Shown piece by piece: positions 42,505 to 51,800 of a DNA stretch of 64,000 nt. The notes beneath the pieces are model-generated. The model was not told the origin of the DNA and made no database searches. It saw nothing but the letters and a program-made list of their open reading frames with translations. The position numbers and the translations under genes are program-made. This DNA comes from UBA6522 sp965237785 (GTDB lineage Bacteria > Pseudomonadota > Gammaproteobacteria > Steroidobacterales > Rariloculaceae). The stretch spans positions 2,418,001 through 2,482,000 of the forward strand of contig OZ250159.1 in assembly GCA_965237785.1 (NCBI GenBank). Reading direction: 5' to 3'. Numbering within the stretch: position 1 is the first letter of the stretch; the number at the start of each line of letters is the position of its first letter.

Positions 42505-43602
42505 TCAGCCGGGATCGCGGGGCAATTCCTCGGCCCACATGCCTTCCCACTCAACAACCTCAAAACGATCGGTCACCGGAAAACCGGGTGGACGCGCGTC
42601 CCCGAGGCGTGGATCGAACTCAAGCCGCGTACGAAACCGCGGCTCCGTCGCCGAGAGGCTGCCGGCCCCGAGACTGCCGAACACGTACAGCGTACCTCCA
42701 CTTCGCGAGCGGTAGTTGCGGACGAGGAAACGACGTTTCGCCAGGATTGCCGCGTGCACGGTCAGATCGCCCGATCCCGTGAGCCGGGACTCGGCAACCA
42801 CCACATTTCGATCCGCGACCAACCCGACGAAGTCGTCACTGTCCGGATCGAGGCGCGGATCACCGGCGTAGAGCAGATCGTCCCCGATGACGATATCCTC
42901 AGGCGCGTACACGAGCACCTTGCCGTTCACGATGCCGCTCACTCGCAGCGAGACGCCCTTGTCGCCGAGCAGGTAGTGGGGTTCATCGGACAGTCGGATG
43001 TGTTGAGCCGGCATTTCGCCCTTGAGGTATGCCCACGAAACGCTCCCGTCCACGTGAAAGGCGATGTCTGCGTCGGCCGCGAAGCGGTGCACACGCTCGG
43101 CCGCGATGTTGCCGATGTCGTTGAGCGCCGCGAACTGCTGCGGCAACTCGATTCGCCGCACTCGCGTCTCGAGCCCGCCGAGAAACACCTCCTCGCGCCG
43201 AACGAAGCGCTCGGAATTCGACGTATTGACCCGGCGCGCCGTCGTCACCTTGTCACGAAATATCGGCTGCACGCCACGACTCTTTGAGATGAAGATCTCG
43301 GAGTTTGAATGGAATCGGCCGTCGATTTCGTCGTCATGGATTTGCACATCCGAATCCCAGCGATCGACAAATTGCGCGAAGCTTGAGAATGCGAGACGCT
43401 GCATGCGCATTTGCGTCGACCAGCGGCGGCCGTCCCGTTCCGTGCTGACCTCAACCATCATGTGGTCCATGCCCATGTTGTCCCCGGCGGCATCGTGCGT
43501 AAATTCCGCGCTGTAGGTCCGCCCCTCGTGCTCCCAGAAAAGCTGCTCGCCGGTAACGGCATCAGCGTCGCTCGACCACTCAGTCAGTTTTTCGTCGAAC
43601 AT
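42505..43602 (-). CDS. DUF4900-like surface or pilus-associated protein
   Basis: 365 residues, mostly beta-rich. DGRFHSNSEIFIS followed by GVQPIFRDKVTTA resembles the GxVHxN block of DUF4900/PilX-like proteins, and the later LVYAPEDIVIGDDLLYAGDP, VGLVADRNVVVAESRLTGSG is a polymer-forming, right-handed beta pattern (LTVHAAILAKRRFLV). The N-terminal transmembrane anchor expected for such proteins is not in this frame; the overlapping upstream gene carries one. Starts within the last 19 bases of that gene, so translation is probably coupled. Confidence 0.6.
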   Translation of the reverse strand: MFDEKLTEWSSDADAVTGEQLFWEHEGRTYSAEFTHDAAGDNMGMDHMMVEVSTERDGRRWSTQMRMQRLAFSSFAQFVDRWDSDVQIHDDEIDGRFHSNSEIFISKSRGVQPIFRDKVTTARRVNTSNSERFVRREEVFLGGLETRVRRIELPQQFAALNDIGNIAAERVHRFAADADIAFHVDGSVSWAYLKGEMPAQHIRLSDEPHYLLGDKGVSLRVSGIVNGKVLVYAPEDIVIGDDLLYAGDPRLDPDSDDFVGLVADRNVVVAESRLTGSGDLTVHAAILAKRRFLVRNYRSRSGGTLYVFGSLGAGSLSATEPRFRTRLEFDPRLGDARPPGFPVTDRFEVVEWEGMWAEELPRDPG

Positions 43603-44286
43603 TTGGTGCTCGCGCCCGTTTCGAGCGCGGCGATCTCGGGTTCCCTGAAGCTCGCGAAATCGGGTAATGGCACAGGCCCGGCAGCGACGAGGTTCGCTTC
43701 GCGCAACAGTGGCATGGGACCGGACCGCAGCGGTAGCTCGTGCGGCGGCGGCTCGAGTGTTGGCGTGCCCGCGGAGTCGAGTGGTGGCGTGCTGGCGGAG
43801 TCGTGTGGCGCTTCTTCAACGGTAGTCTCTTCCGAGACCTCCGGGACTTCCGAGACCCGCTCGGCCGAGTCAATCGGCAGCGCTCTTGTTGCCTTGCCGT
43901 CCGCCTCGGTCTGCGCGAGCGATTCTTCCGCCGCATCGGATGCGCCAGGCAGCTCGGGCTCATCGGCCACCGGGTCGGCGTTCTGCACGCGCCCGCCGTC
44001 ACCGTTACTGTCTTCGAACAGGACGAATTCGGCGACGACGATGCCGGGCGACGTTGCCGATGACGGATCGTGCCGGGGATACAGCATCACGAGACCGGCC
44101 AGCAGTAGTAATGCAGCCCGACGGATCCAAGGAGAGCGAGGCACATGCAGCCCGACGGATCCAAGGAGAGCGAGGCACATCACCCTGCCCCGCTCTTCGA
44201 GTCCCCAAACCCCCGTTTTTATGCTGTTCGACATAGGCGCACAGACGACGATAACGCTCGTCGTTCATGTCGTCCAGACATTGCAA
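43584..44286 (-). pseudogene. Membrane-anchored Pro/Glu-rich protein broken by a 34-base duplication
   Basis: From ATG 44286 the frame reads MQCLDDMNDERYRRLCAYVE to GQGDVPRSPWIRRAA, then enters a second copy of a 34-base unit and goes out of frame, ending at 44005. The other frame picks up after the duplication with LLLLAGLVMLYPRHD (one membrane segment) and a long acidic/proline-rich stalk to 43584. Removing one 34-base unit joins them into one protein of about 220 residues. Translation may still start at ATG 44234 or 44177 in the second frame. Same strand and overlapping with the DUF4900-like gene: a two-gene surface module. Confidence 0.7.
44113..44180. repeat. 34-base perfect tandem duplication
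   Basis: Two identical copies, 44113-44146 and 44147-44180, each opening GCAGCCCGACGGATCC. As 34 is not a multiple of three, it shifts the frame of the minus-strand gene across it. Confidence 0.95.
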
Positions 44287-44365
44287 TGTTGCGATGCTCC
44301 GTATTTCCGAAATTCCGCAAATATGCTACTGTTTGCGCGTTGTTATCCAGTGAAGGAGCGCCGAA

Positions 44366-44617
44366 ATGTCGCAGTCGCTAATTGTATCCAGCCGCGGCCA
44401 GGTCACGCTGCCGGCGGCCACGCGTAAGCGCCTCGGGATCAAGGGCGGCGATGTCGTGATCATGGAGGATCGAGGCGGCGAGATCGTCCTCAAACCCGGC
44501 CTGGTTATCGAGATCCAGCACTACGGCGACGATCAGCTTGCGCAATGGGATGCCGAAGACAAGCTCGAAGAGCGGGAGCGCAGGCGCATACTCGATGCCG
44601 TGACGCCGTCGAAGTGA
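44366..44617 (+). CDS. AbrB/SpoVT-type antitoxin
   Basis: 83 residues with GAAGGAG upstream of ATG 44366. SLIVSSRGQVTLPAATRKRL and GGDVVIMEDRGGEIVLKP are the swapped-hairpin DNA-binding domain; the charged C-terminal helix (LAQWDAEDKLEERERRR) binds the toxin. The stop overlaps the PIN start. Confidence 0.93.
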   Translation: MSQSLIVSSRGQVTLPAATRKRLGIKGGDVVIMEDRGGEIVLKPGLVIEIQHYGDDQLAQWDAEDKLEERERRRILDAVTPSK

Positions 44618-45024
44618 GGCTGTTTCTCGACGCCAACGTGCTGTTTACCGCCGCACACAATCCGAGTGGTAAGGCGGCGTTGGTCATAGACCTGGGCAAG
44701 CAGGGACACTGGGCGATCGCGACGAGTGCTTACGCGTCGGAGGAGGCCCGCCGAAACCTGGAGAGGAAGTTTCCCCACTTGTCGAATCGACTGGAGGGAC
44801 TGCTGCGGGGCATCGTACTCACCGAGCATCACCCGGGTCTGCGGTTCCCTCCCGCGCTCGCCGACAAGGACCGGCCGATCTTTCAGGCTGCGGTTGCCTG
44901 CGGCGCGACCCACCTGTTGACCGGCGACCTGAAGGACTTCGGTGCCTTCATGAACCAACCCGAGAAAACATTCGGCGTGCTTGTGCAGACCGTCGCCGAT
45001 TTCCTTGAATCCCTACTGAGTTGA
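44614..45024 (+). CDS. PIN-domain ribonuclease toxin
   Basis: 136 residues from GTG 44614 (GTGA overlap with the antitoxin stop). RLFLDANVLFTAAHNPSG gives the first acidic site, EEARRNLERKF the second, and PALADKDRPIFQAAVACGATHLLTGDLKDFG the last two. A VapC-like partner of the AbrB antitoxin. An upstream frame extension is antitoxin DNA in another frame and is rejected. Confidence 0.9.
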   Translation: MRLFLDANVLFTAAHNPSGKAALVIDLGKQGHWAIATSAYASEEARRNLERKFPHLSNRLEGLLRGIVLTEHHPGLRFPPALADKDRPIFQAAVACGATHLLTGDLKDFGAFMNQPEKTFGVLVQTVADFLESLLS

Positions 45025-45058
45025 CGCGACCGCGAGCAACTCGTCGAGTTTATCGGCA

Positions 45059-45241
45059 ATGAATTTCGCGGACTGCATGAGGGCAACGTGGTCCGCAACG
45101 CCACATCCGAAGACCCGGTTGTGGCTTTATGCGCGCAACGATCTCCTGGGCGGGAAAACAGCAATTGAACTGATTCATGAGGACCGAACCGACGAGGTCC
45201 TGCAGGCAATTGAAAGACTCGATTCACTCGCATACCTGTAG
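45059..45241 (+). CDS. Truncated Xre/MbcA-type antitoxin (toxin-binding part only)
   Basis: 60 residues. RLWLYARNDLLGGKTAIELI and TDEVLQAIERLDSLAYL match the C-terminal toxin-binding domain of Xre/MbcA/ParS antitoxins. The helix-turn-helix is missing: the first 18 residues are unrelated and DNA upstream contains no continuation. It stands 20 bases before the RES toxin gene. It may still neutralise the toxin but could not autorepress. Confidence 0.75.
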   Translation: MNFADCMRATWSATPHPKTRLWLYARNDLLGGKTAIELIHEDRTDEVLQAIERLDSLAYL

Positions 45242-45260
45242 TCTCTCCGATCGCGACTGA

Positions 45261-45839
45261 ATGGTTGAATTTCTCGATCCGGCACTGCTTGCTGCTTTGG
45301 ATGGCTTGCACGGTCGCCGATTCCTGGGAGACGTCTGGCGCGTTACATGGCCGACGCGAAGTCCGCTGGCTGGAAATTCGGGTGGCGGCCGGTGGTCGCC
45401 GGAAGGGCGATTTAGTGTGCTTTACACGAGTCTTGAGGCAAATGGTGCGCTAGCGGAAGCCTACCACCATCTTTCCAGAGCGCCGGTCATGTCGTCGTCT
45501 CACCTGCTGCTCAACGAACTTTCCGTCTCGCTGGACAACGTCTTGGCGCCAAGTGTTGATCAACTGGTGGCGTTGGGAGTGAAATATCCGCGGGCATCGC
45601 GCCCGAAGAGCAATATGGCACAGTCAATCGGAGAGGCGGCATTCATGCTGGACTATCACGGACTAATCGTGCCCAGCGCACGATGGGATTGCTCAAACCT
45701 GATGGTATTTCTCGACCATGGATCGTTCGACAGGAATAAGCAATTGTCATTGGAACATGCGAGCGATGTGAATTGGCCTGCATGGAGGGAGCAGACGAGT
45801 CAAGGCCAGCGGTCCTCGCTGGGCAGGGAGCGAACCTGA
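45261..45839 (+). CDS. RES-domain toxin
   Basis: 192 residues. WRVTWPTRSPLAGNSGGGRW holds the arginine, LYTSLEANGALAEAYHHL the glutamate and IVPSARWDCSNLMVFLD the serine of the RES motif. Such toxins (MbcT/ParT-like) consume NAD+ or ADP-ribosylate a nucleotide enzyme. It follows the truncated antitoxin by about 20 bases. Its last 13 codons lie antisense over the end of the ribbon-helix-helix gene at 45800, so the natural C-terminus may have been replaced. Confidence 0.9.
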   Translation: MVEFLDPALLAALDGLHGRRFLGDVWRVTWPTRSPLAGNSGGGRWSPEGRFSVLYTSLEANGALAEAYHHLSRAPVMSSSHLLLNELSVSLDNVLAPSVDQLVALGVKYPRASRPKSNMAQSIGEAAFMLDYHGLIVPSARWDCSNLMVFLDHGSFDRNKQLSLEHASDVNWPAWREQTSQGQRSSLGRERT

Positions 45840-46048
45840 AGGGCCAGCAAGTTGTCGTCAAGTGCAGAAGCCGAGTCGCCGCCATCGTAGACCTTGTTTA
45901 ACCTCTCGGTAATCCGCTGCCTGGAGTGCCGGAAAACGAATTCCTTTATAGCCGTCGAATAGAGTTCGCTTCGCGACATGCCCAGCGACTGCGCCAAACG
46001 CTCTGCTGCCTCGAAAAGTTCGTCTCGAATAGAGATCGCGATTTTCAC
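45800..46048 (-). CDS. Ribbon-helix-helix (MazE/PemI-like) orphan antitoxin
   Basis: 82 residues from GTG 46048. KIAISIRDELFEAAERLAQS, LGMSRSELYSTAIKEFVFRH is the MazE/PemI-type ribbon-helix-helix, followed by the acidic toxin-binding tail. The toxin gene expected downstream on the minus strand is absent; the convergent RES gene occupies its place and overlaps by 40 bases. Confidence 0.8.
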   Translation of the reverse strand: MKIAISIRDELFEAAERLAQSLGMSRSELYSTAIKEFVFRHSRQRITERLNKVYDGGDSASALDDNLLALQVRSLPSEDRWP

Positions 46049-46167
46049 CACTGGGAGTGTGACGACGGTTATTCCCAATCGCAACTCTTCGGCTCGGCAA
46101 TGGTGCGAGGCGTGGCACAATTGCCCAATGCAAGCGCAGTGAGTCGCTCTGGCGCCAAGGAACAGGC

Positions 46168-48897
46168 ATGCAAATCGATTTCGGACTCCATCTGGACGGG
46201 TTGAAGCCAGCGGCTCCACAGACTGCGGCAGGTCAGATTACCCTCGGCCCAAGAGGCTTTCTGGGTGTTCTCGAAACCCAACTGGGGCTGCCGACGCCCA
46301 ACGCGCACCCGAGCGAAGCACCCTTCAACTATCTCCAGTGCCTGCGGGAAGCGTCTACACCGGACAGGTTCTTCCACCAGTCGCTTGAAGTCGATCCAGT
46401 CAACGTCGCGCGCACCCTCCTCCAATGGCGGGAACAGTGGTACGAGGCGGGTTGGGACGGCACCTTTCCGGATGATGTGCCAGGACGGCTCATCGATATG
46501 GCGGCCGTCGAGGCCATCGCCAGGAACCGGGTGCCGCCCACGCACGGGGAGCGCCTGCAGCGGGTGGCGAACACTCTCGCCGAGCGCCGCACCCAGATCG
46601 AGCAGGTGGAACTTCACACGCCTTATGACGACCTCCCACACACCTGGCGGCGCATCGTCGACGCGTTGCCCTGGGTGCCTGCCGCGGGTCTCGAGCTCGC
46701 GCCAGCCGGCCCGCCCGGCTCGGACCTCGCGCGCGTGCAGGCGAGACTGCTCTCGATGCTCGATCGTGACGACGATCGGAAAGCACAACGCGAGACCCTC
46801 CAGGGCGACAGGTCGCTCGTCGTCGTAAAGGCCGCCTCAAAGGACCTTTCCGCGGACGCAATCGCTGAATTCCTCCTGGAACCCGGACGGATCGGCAGGA
46901 CACTCCTGGTCGCCGAGCGCGACGGCATTGTGCTCGACAACGCGCTTGAGCGCGCGGGATTGCCACGGTGCGGTTTCCAGCGATACACGCGTTTTCGGGC
47001 GGCTACTCAAGTACTGAAGCTCGCTATCGCCTTGTTGTGGGAACCCATGGAGCCACACCGGATGCTGCGGTTTCTGCTTCATCCCAGTGGCCCGCTTCCG
47101 AGGTGGGTGCGGTGGCGGCTGGCCGACGCCGTGGCCGCCTCCCCTGGAATCGGCGGGCCGGCATGGGTCGATGCAAATCAACGGATCGCTAAAACGTTGC
47201 GGGACCGTGACGAGGCCGATGAGGCGGAAGCGGCGAAAGCAACGAAAGCAACGGACTTCGAGCGGCTGCGATCCGAAATTGCGTTCTGGCTGGAGGCAGA
47301 CCGGTACGACCCCGGCGCCGGCGCGCCCATTGAGACGCTCCTCGAGCGCACCGGGCGTGTCTCGGCCTGGGCGAGCACGCAGTCCCACGCCGTGGAAAGC
47401 GAATCCGAGGCGGCGCTGTTCACGGCGGCCCACGCCCAGGCGGAAGCGCTCCTGACGGAGCTGGCGGAACTTCGGCGATCCGGTTCCCAGCGCATCGCGC
47501 GGCTTGAGCTTGAACGGCGGATCGACGAGGTGACCGCCGACGCGCCGGATCCTTCAAACTTCGAGGAGGCCGGTCACGCGCGGGCGACAACCTCAGCGGC
47601 CGCAGTGACCGGCTCGTGGCCGACCGTGGCCTGGTGGAATCTCGCACGCGAATCGACCGCCGTCTCCTATCACTGGTCGCGGCGCGAACTCGCCGCCCTG
47701 CGCGCGTTTGGGGTGCATCTGCCGGAGGTCGACGACATCGTTCGCCGGCGCGCTCGGGAATGGCTGAGGCCCTTGTGCCATGCGAGCGGGCAACTGATCC
47801 TGGTCGTGCACCACGACGAACGCGGAACGCACCCGTTGTGGACGCGAATCGAAAGCCTGTTCGACGGATTCGCAAGAGTGGAGATCGAACCCCTGCTGCT
47901 CGCAGGCGAGACCACGCTCGAACCGCTTGAAGTGCGGACGCGCCTGCTACCGCTCAAGCGCTTGCCCGCACCTCGGAGATGGTGGTCGCTGCCGGAGGAA
48001 TTCACCGTCGCGCAGCGCGAGGTCGAATCGTACTCCAGCCTTTCGAAGCTCTGCGACCACCCGCACGCGTGGGTGTTGCAGTACGCCGCGCGGCTCCGGG
48101 CAGGCCGTGCCGCGGAGGTGATGGACGGAACCCGGCTGTTCGGGAACCTCGGTCACCGCCTGTTCGAGGAGTTCTTCAGGGCGCGGGACGATTGGCGGAA
48201 CATGCCGGAGGAAGCCGTGCTCGCCTGGGTACGCGCGGAGCTGCCCCGGGTCGTCGAACGCGAAGGCGCGGTGCTGCTCGGGTACGGGCGCGGAGCAGAC
48301 CGCCAGCGTGTCGCCGCGACGCTGGAGCGCGCGCTCGTCCGACTCCTTGCACACCTCCGGTCGGCCGGCGTAGTGGAGGTGACGGCTGAGGCCTCCGGAA
48401 AGGCCCCGTTCGCGGGGCGACGTCTGACCGGGTCCATCGACCTGATGTTGACCCGCGACAATGGACAACGTGCCGTTCTCGACGTCAAGTGGGCAGGCGA
48501 GTCGTATCGCGGCAACTTGCTGGCGGAGAACCGCGCCCTGCAACTGGCCACCTACTCCTATCTGAAGAAAAGCCAGGATGAGAGCGATGCATGGCCCGCC
48601 GGGGCGTTCTTTATCCTCGCGACCGGGAACGTGCTCGCCGCCGACCGGGCAAGCTTTCCGGACGCCATCCTGTCCGCTTCGATCGACGGCAGCGGCGTAT
48701 CGGATCTCTGGGATCGCCTCCAGGTCACGTGCGACTGGCGATGGGCACAACTGGAAAGGGGGCTGATTGAAGTCGTGACGGACCTTACTGAACCGGACGA
48801 GCAGTCGAACCCGCCGGAGGCGGCGCTCCGCCCGGTCTCGGGAAGCGATCCGTACGACGACTACCCGCACCTCGCGGGTTGGGACGAGTCCCGATGA
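46168..48897 (+). CDS. AddB-like nuclease subunit
   Basis: 909 residues. The C-terminal PD-(D/E)XK domain reads LTGSIDLML (D758), AVLDVKWAG (D772, K774) and ENRALQLATYSYL, the RecB-family nuclease layout. The N-terminal 600 residues have the general composition of the inactive helicase of AddB/RexB, without a Walker A motif. The Fe-S cysteines of classic AddB are not evident. The start is ATG 46168; the ATGA junction couples it to the helicase. Together they form a processive helicase-nuclease for double-strand break repair or attack on foreign DNA. Confidence 0.8.
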   Translation: MQIDFGLHLDGLKPAAPQTAAGQITLGPRGFLGVLETQLGLPTPNAHPSEAPFNYLQCLREASTPDRFFHQSLEVDPVNVARTLLQWREQWYEAGWDGTFPDDVPGRLIDMAAVEAIARNRVPPTHGERLQRVANTLAERRTQIEQVELHTPYDDLPHTWRRIVDALPWVPAAGLELAPAGPPGSDLARVQARLLSMLDRDDDRKAQRETLQGDRSLVVVKAASKDLSADAIAEFLLEPGRIGRTLLVAERDGIVLDNALERAGLPRCGFQRYTRFRAATQVLKLAIALLWEPMEPHRMLRFLLHPSGPLPRWVRWRLADAVAASPGIGGPAWVDANQRIAKTLRDRDEADEAEAAKATKATDFERLRSEIAFWLEADRYDPGAGAPIETLLERTGRVSAWASTQSHAVESESEAALFTAAHAQAEALLTELAELRRSGSQRIARLELERRIDEVTADAPDPSNFEEAGHARATTSAAAVTGSWPTVAWWNLARESTAVSYHWSRRELAALRAFGVHLPEVDDIVRRRAREWLRPLCHASGQLILVVHHDERGTHPLWTRIESLFDGFARVEIEPLLLAGETTLEPLEVRTRLLPLKRLPAPRRWWSLPEEFTVAQREVESYSSLSKLCDHPHAWVLQYAARLRAGRAAEVMDGTRLFGNLGHRLFEEFFRARDDWRNMPEEAVLAWVRAELPRVVEREGAVLLGYGRGADRQRVAATLERALVRLLAHLRSAGVVEVTAEASGKAPFAGRRLTGSIDLMLTRDNGQRAVLDVKWAGESYRGNLLAENRALQLATYSYLKKSQDESDAWPAGAFFILATGNVLAADRASFPDAILSASIDGSGVSDLWDRLQVTCDWRWAQLERGLIEVVTDLTEPDEQSNPPEAALRPVSGSDPYDDYPHLAGWDESR

Positions 48898-51800
48898 GCG
48901 GCAGCCGGCGCGATCTCGAGCACGTGCGCTTCATCAGCGCCGGAGCCGGGAGCGGCAAGACGTACCGCCTGACCCGGGAGCTTGAGCAGGCGCTATCCGG
49001 CGGCAGAGTGATGCCGGCGGCGGTGATCGGCACCACGTTTACGGTAAAGGCCGCCACGGAGCTTCAGGACCGCGTCCGGACTCGATTGATCGAAAGCGGA
49101 CGGCCCCTGCTGTCGGAGCAGATGGCACAGTCGCTCATCGGCACCGTGCACAGCGTCTGCGCTCGCCTGCTCGGTCGGTTTGCCTTCGAACTCGGCCTCT
49201 CGCCGGAGATCAACGTCGCCAGCATCGAGGACGGCGCGCGTCTCTTCAACCAGGCACTGGATGAGGTGCTGAGTGCCGATCGGGTCCGTGAGATGAATCT
49301 TCGCGCTGAGCGCCTGGCGCTCATGGACATCCGTGCCGGTACCAACTGGCAGGACCATGTGCGGAACATCGCGCAGGAGGCGAGAAGCAACGACATCGGC
49401 CCGGGCGCACTGCCGGGGATGGGCCGCGAAAGCGCGGACAGGTTTCTCGGCCACTTTCCGGAGGTCGGTTGCGGCGCCGAGGCGGTGGAGGCACTGCTCG
49501 CGGCAATTGAAGATGCCATTGCGGATATCGACCTCGTCTCCGACACCACCAAGACCACGCGCACTTACCTCGACAAGTTGCGCAGCGCCGCACCGGAACT
49601 TCGTCGTGACAATTGCCGATGGACGCTCTGGATCTCGCTCGGCAAGTCATCGCCGGCCAAGCGAAGCAATGATGCCGCGATTCCGGTGCGGGCCGCGGCC
49701 GCTTTCTATGACCGTCACGCGGATTTTCAAGCTGACATCCGCGGACATATCGACGGCGTGTTTGCGATCGCCGGGGAAACGCTGACCCGTTTCCAGAACC
49801 TGAAGACCGCGCGTGGCCTCGTCGACTACCCCGACATCGAGCAACTCGTGCTCCGCGCCCTCGACGAGCCCGCCGTGGCGGAGCGGCTTGGCGGGGAGAT
49901 CGAGCTGTTGCTCGTCGATGAGTTCCAGGACACGAACCCGATGCAACTGGCGTTGTTCATGAAGATCGCCCGGTTCGCAAGCGAGGTGGTTTTCGTGGGA
50001 GACGTGAAACAGGCCATATTCGGCTTCCGGGGAAGCGATCCGGAGCTCGTGGGAAGCACGCTCGATGCGCTGGTCGCCCGCGGTAGCAGGCTCGATGTGC
50101 TCGATCGATCTTGGCGGTCCCGTCCTTCGGTCGTGCGCTACCTGAACGCCGTATTCCGTGAAGCCTTCGAACGCGATGGGATGGAGCGCGCATTGGTGGA
50201 GCTGTCGCCCCAGCGCCCGGAAGGTCACGATTCGCCTGCGGTGGAACGTTGGACCTTTCCAGCGAAGAGCAACATCGCAAAGCAAGTCGACGCATTGGCA
50301 CTCGCCATCTCGGAATTCGAGCAGTCCGGACAACAAGTGAGCGACCCGGAGACAGGTGAAACGCGGGCGGTGACCTTCGGCGATATCGCGATACTCGCCA
50401 CGACCAACAGTCACGTGAAAGACATCGCGAAAGCGCTGCGCCAACGGCGCGTACCCATGAAGATGACTCTGGCCGGGCTTCTCGAAACGCCCGAAGTATG
50501 CCTTGCAAGGGCGTGTCTGCGCCGGTTGAACGATCCCTCCGACACCATCGCCACGGCCGAAATCCGGGCTCTGGGGTCCTGCGAGGAGCCGGAAGTCTGG
50601 CTTGTGGATCGGCTTCGCTGGCTTGCATCCGAAGAAGAGGATGGTAGCTGGGCGGAGTCCGACGATCCGATCGTCTCGCGTATCGCGCATCTGCGCGGCC
50701 AGACAATCACGCAGTCGCCGGTGGAGATTGTCGCGCGTGTGCTCAACTACGTAGGTATCCGCCCGATCGCGACCGCCTGGGGGCCGGACGCAACAACCGC
50801 CGCTCAGCGCCAGCGCAACCTCGATGCATTTCTCCACCTCTCGGTCGAGTACGAGAACCACTGTGCATCGCAGCACGAGGCCGCGACACTCACCGGCTTT
50901 TTGTTCTGGCTGGAAAACCCCACGTCTCCGGACCTCGATCTGCAGCCGGTGATGACCGGCGGCGACGCCGTTCACGTCCTGACCTATCACCGGGCGAAAG
51001 GCCTGGAGTGGCCGGTGGTGGTGGCGACAGACTTCCACTACGCATGGCGGTCCCGAATCTGGGACGTTCGCGTCGAGTCGACCTCCGGCAGGCTCGACCT
51101 TGACAATCCGCTTGACGGGCGGGCCATCCGCTTCTACCCGAAGGTCTTTGGCAGGAACACCAGGGGCGTGCCCGTCCTCGACAGCATCATGGCGTCAGAG
51201 GAGGCCATGCGGGCCGCTGCCGCAGCGGACGCGGAAGGACGCCGCCTGGCGTATGTAGGTATGACGCGGGCCCGGGACTCGATCATCATTGCCTTACCGG
51301 CAACGGGGCCGCGCCGCGGTGCATGGATTGAGAACTTTGGCTCCCGGCATCTGCTTCCCATTGGCGATGAACACCCGCTTCCGGACGGCGAGCCCATCCG
51401 GTCGGCGGTCGTTGACCTGGCTGCGGCCGAATCTCCGAGTCCGGAGCCAACTCCATTTGCACCTTCCTGGTTTCTCGAACGATCGCCGACCGAGCTTCGA
51501 CTCCGCGAGCGATTGAGCCCCTCGGCAGCCGCTCCCGTTGAGGGAGCCGCCGCAGGCGCCGTGGTAGAGCTAGGGCCGCGAATCGCGGTTCATTCCGATG
51601 ACATGGGAAAGATCGGCACTGCGCTCCATGCGGCGATTGCTGCGGAGCTTGTAAACCCGCACCGCGACGATGCGTTCGATTGCGCCGCAGAGCTCATACG
51701 GAATGGTGCGGGCGAGGGGGCGTTAGACCCCCACGATTCCGTCGATTGTGCACGGCGCCTCATGGACGCGATCAACGCCAAATTCGCTCCGCTCCGCATG

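Noticed and set aside
49647..51038. 463-codon minus-strand ORF
   Set aside because: Antisense to the AddA-like helicase motifs; a shadow.
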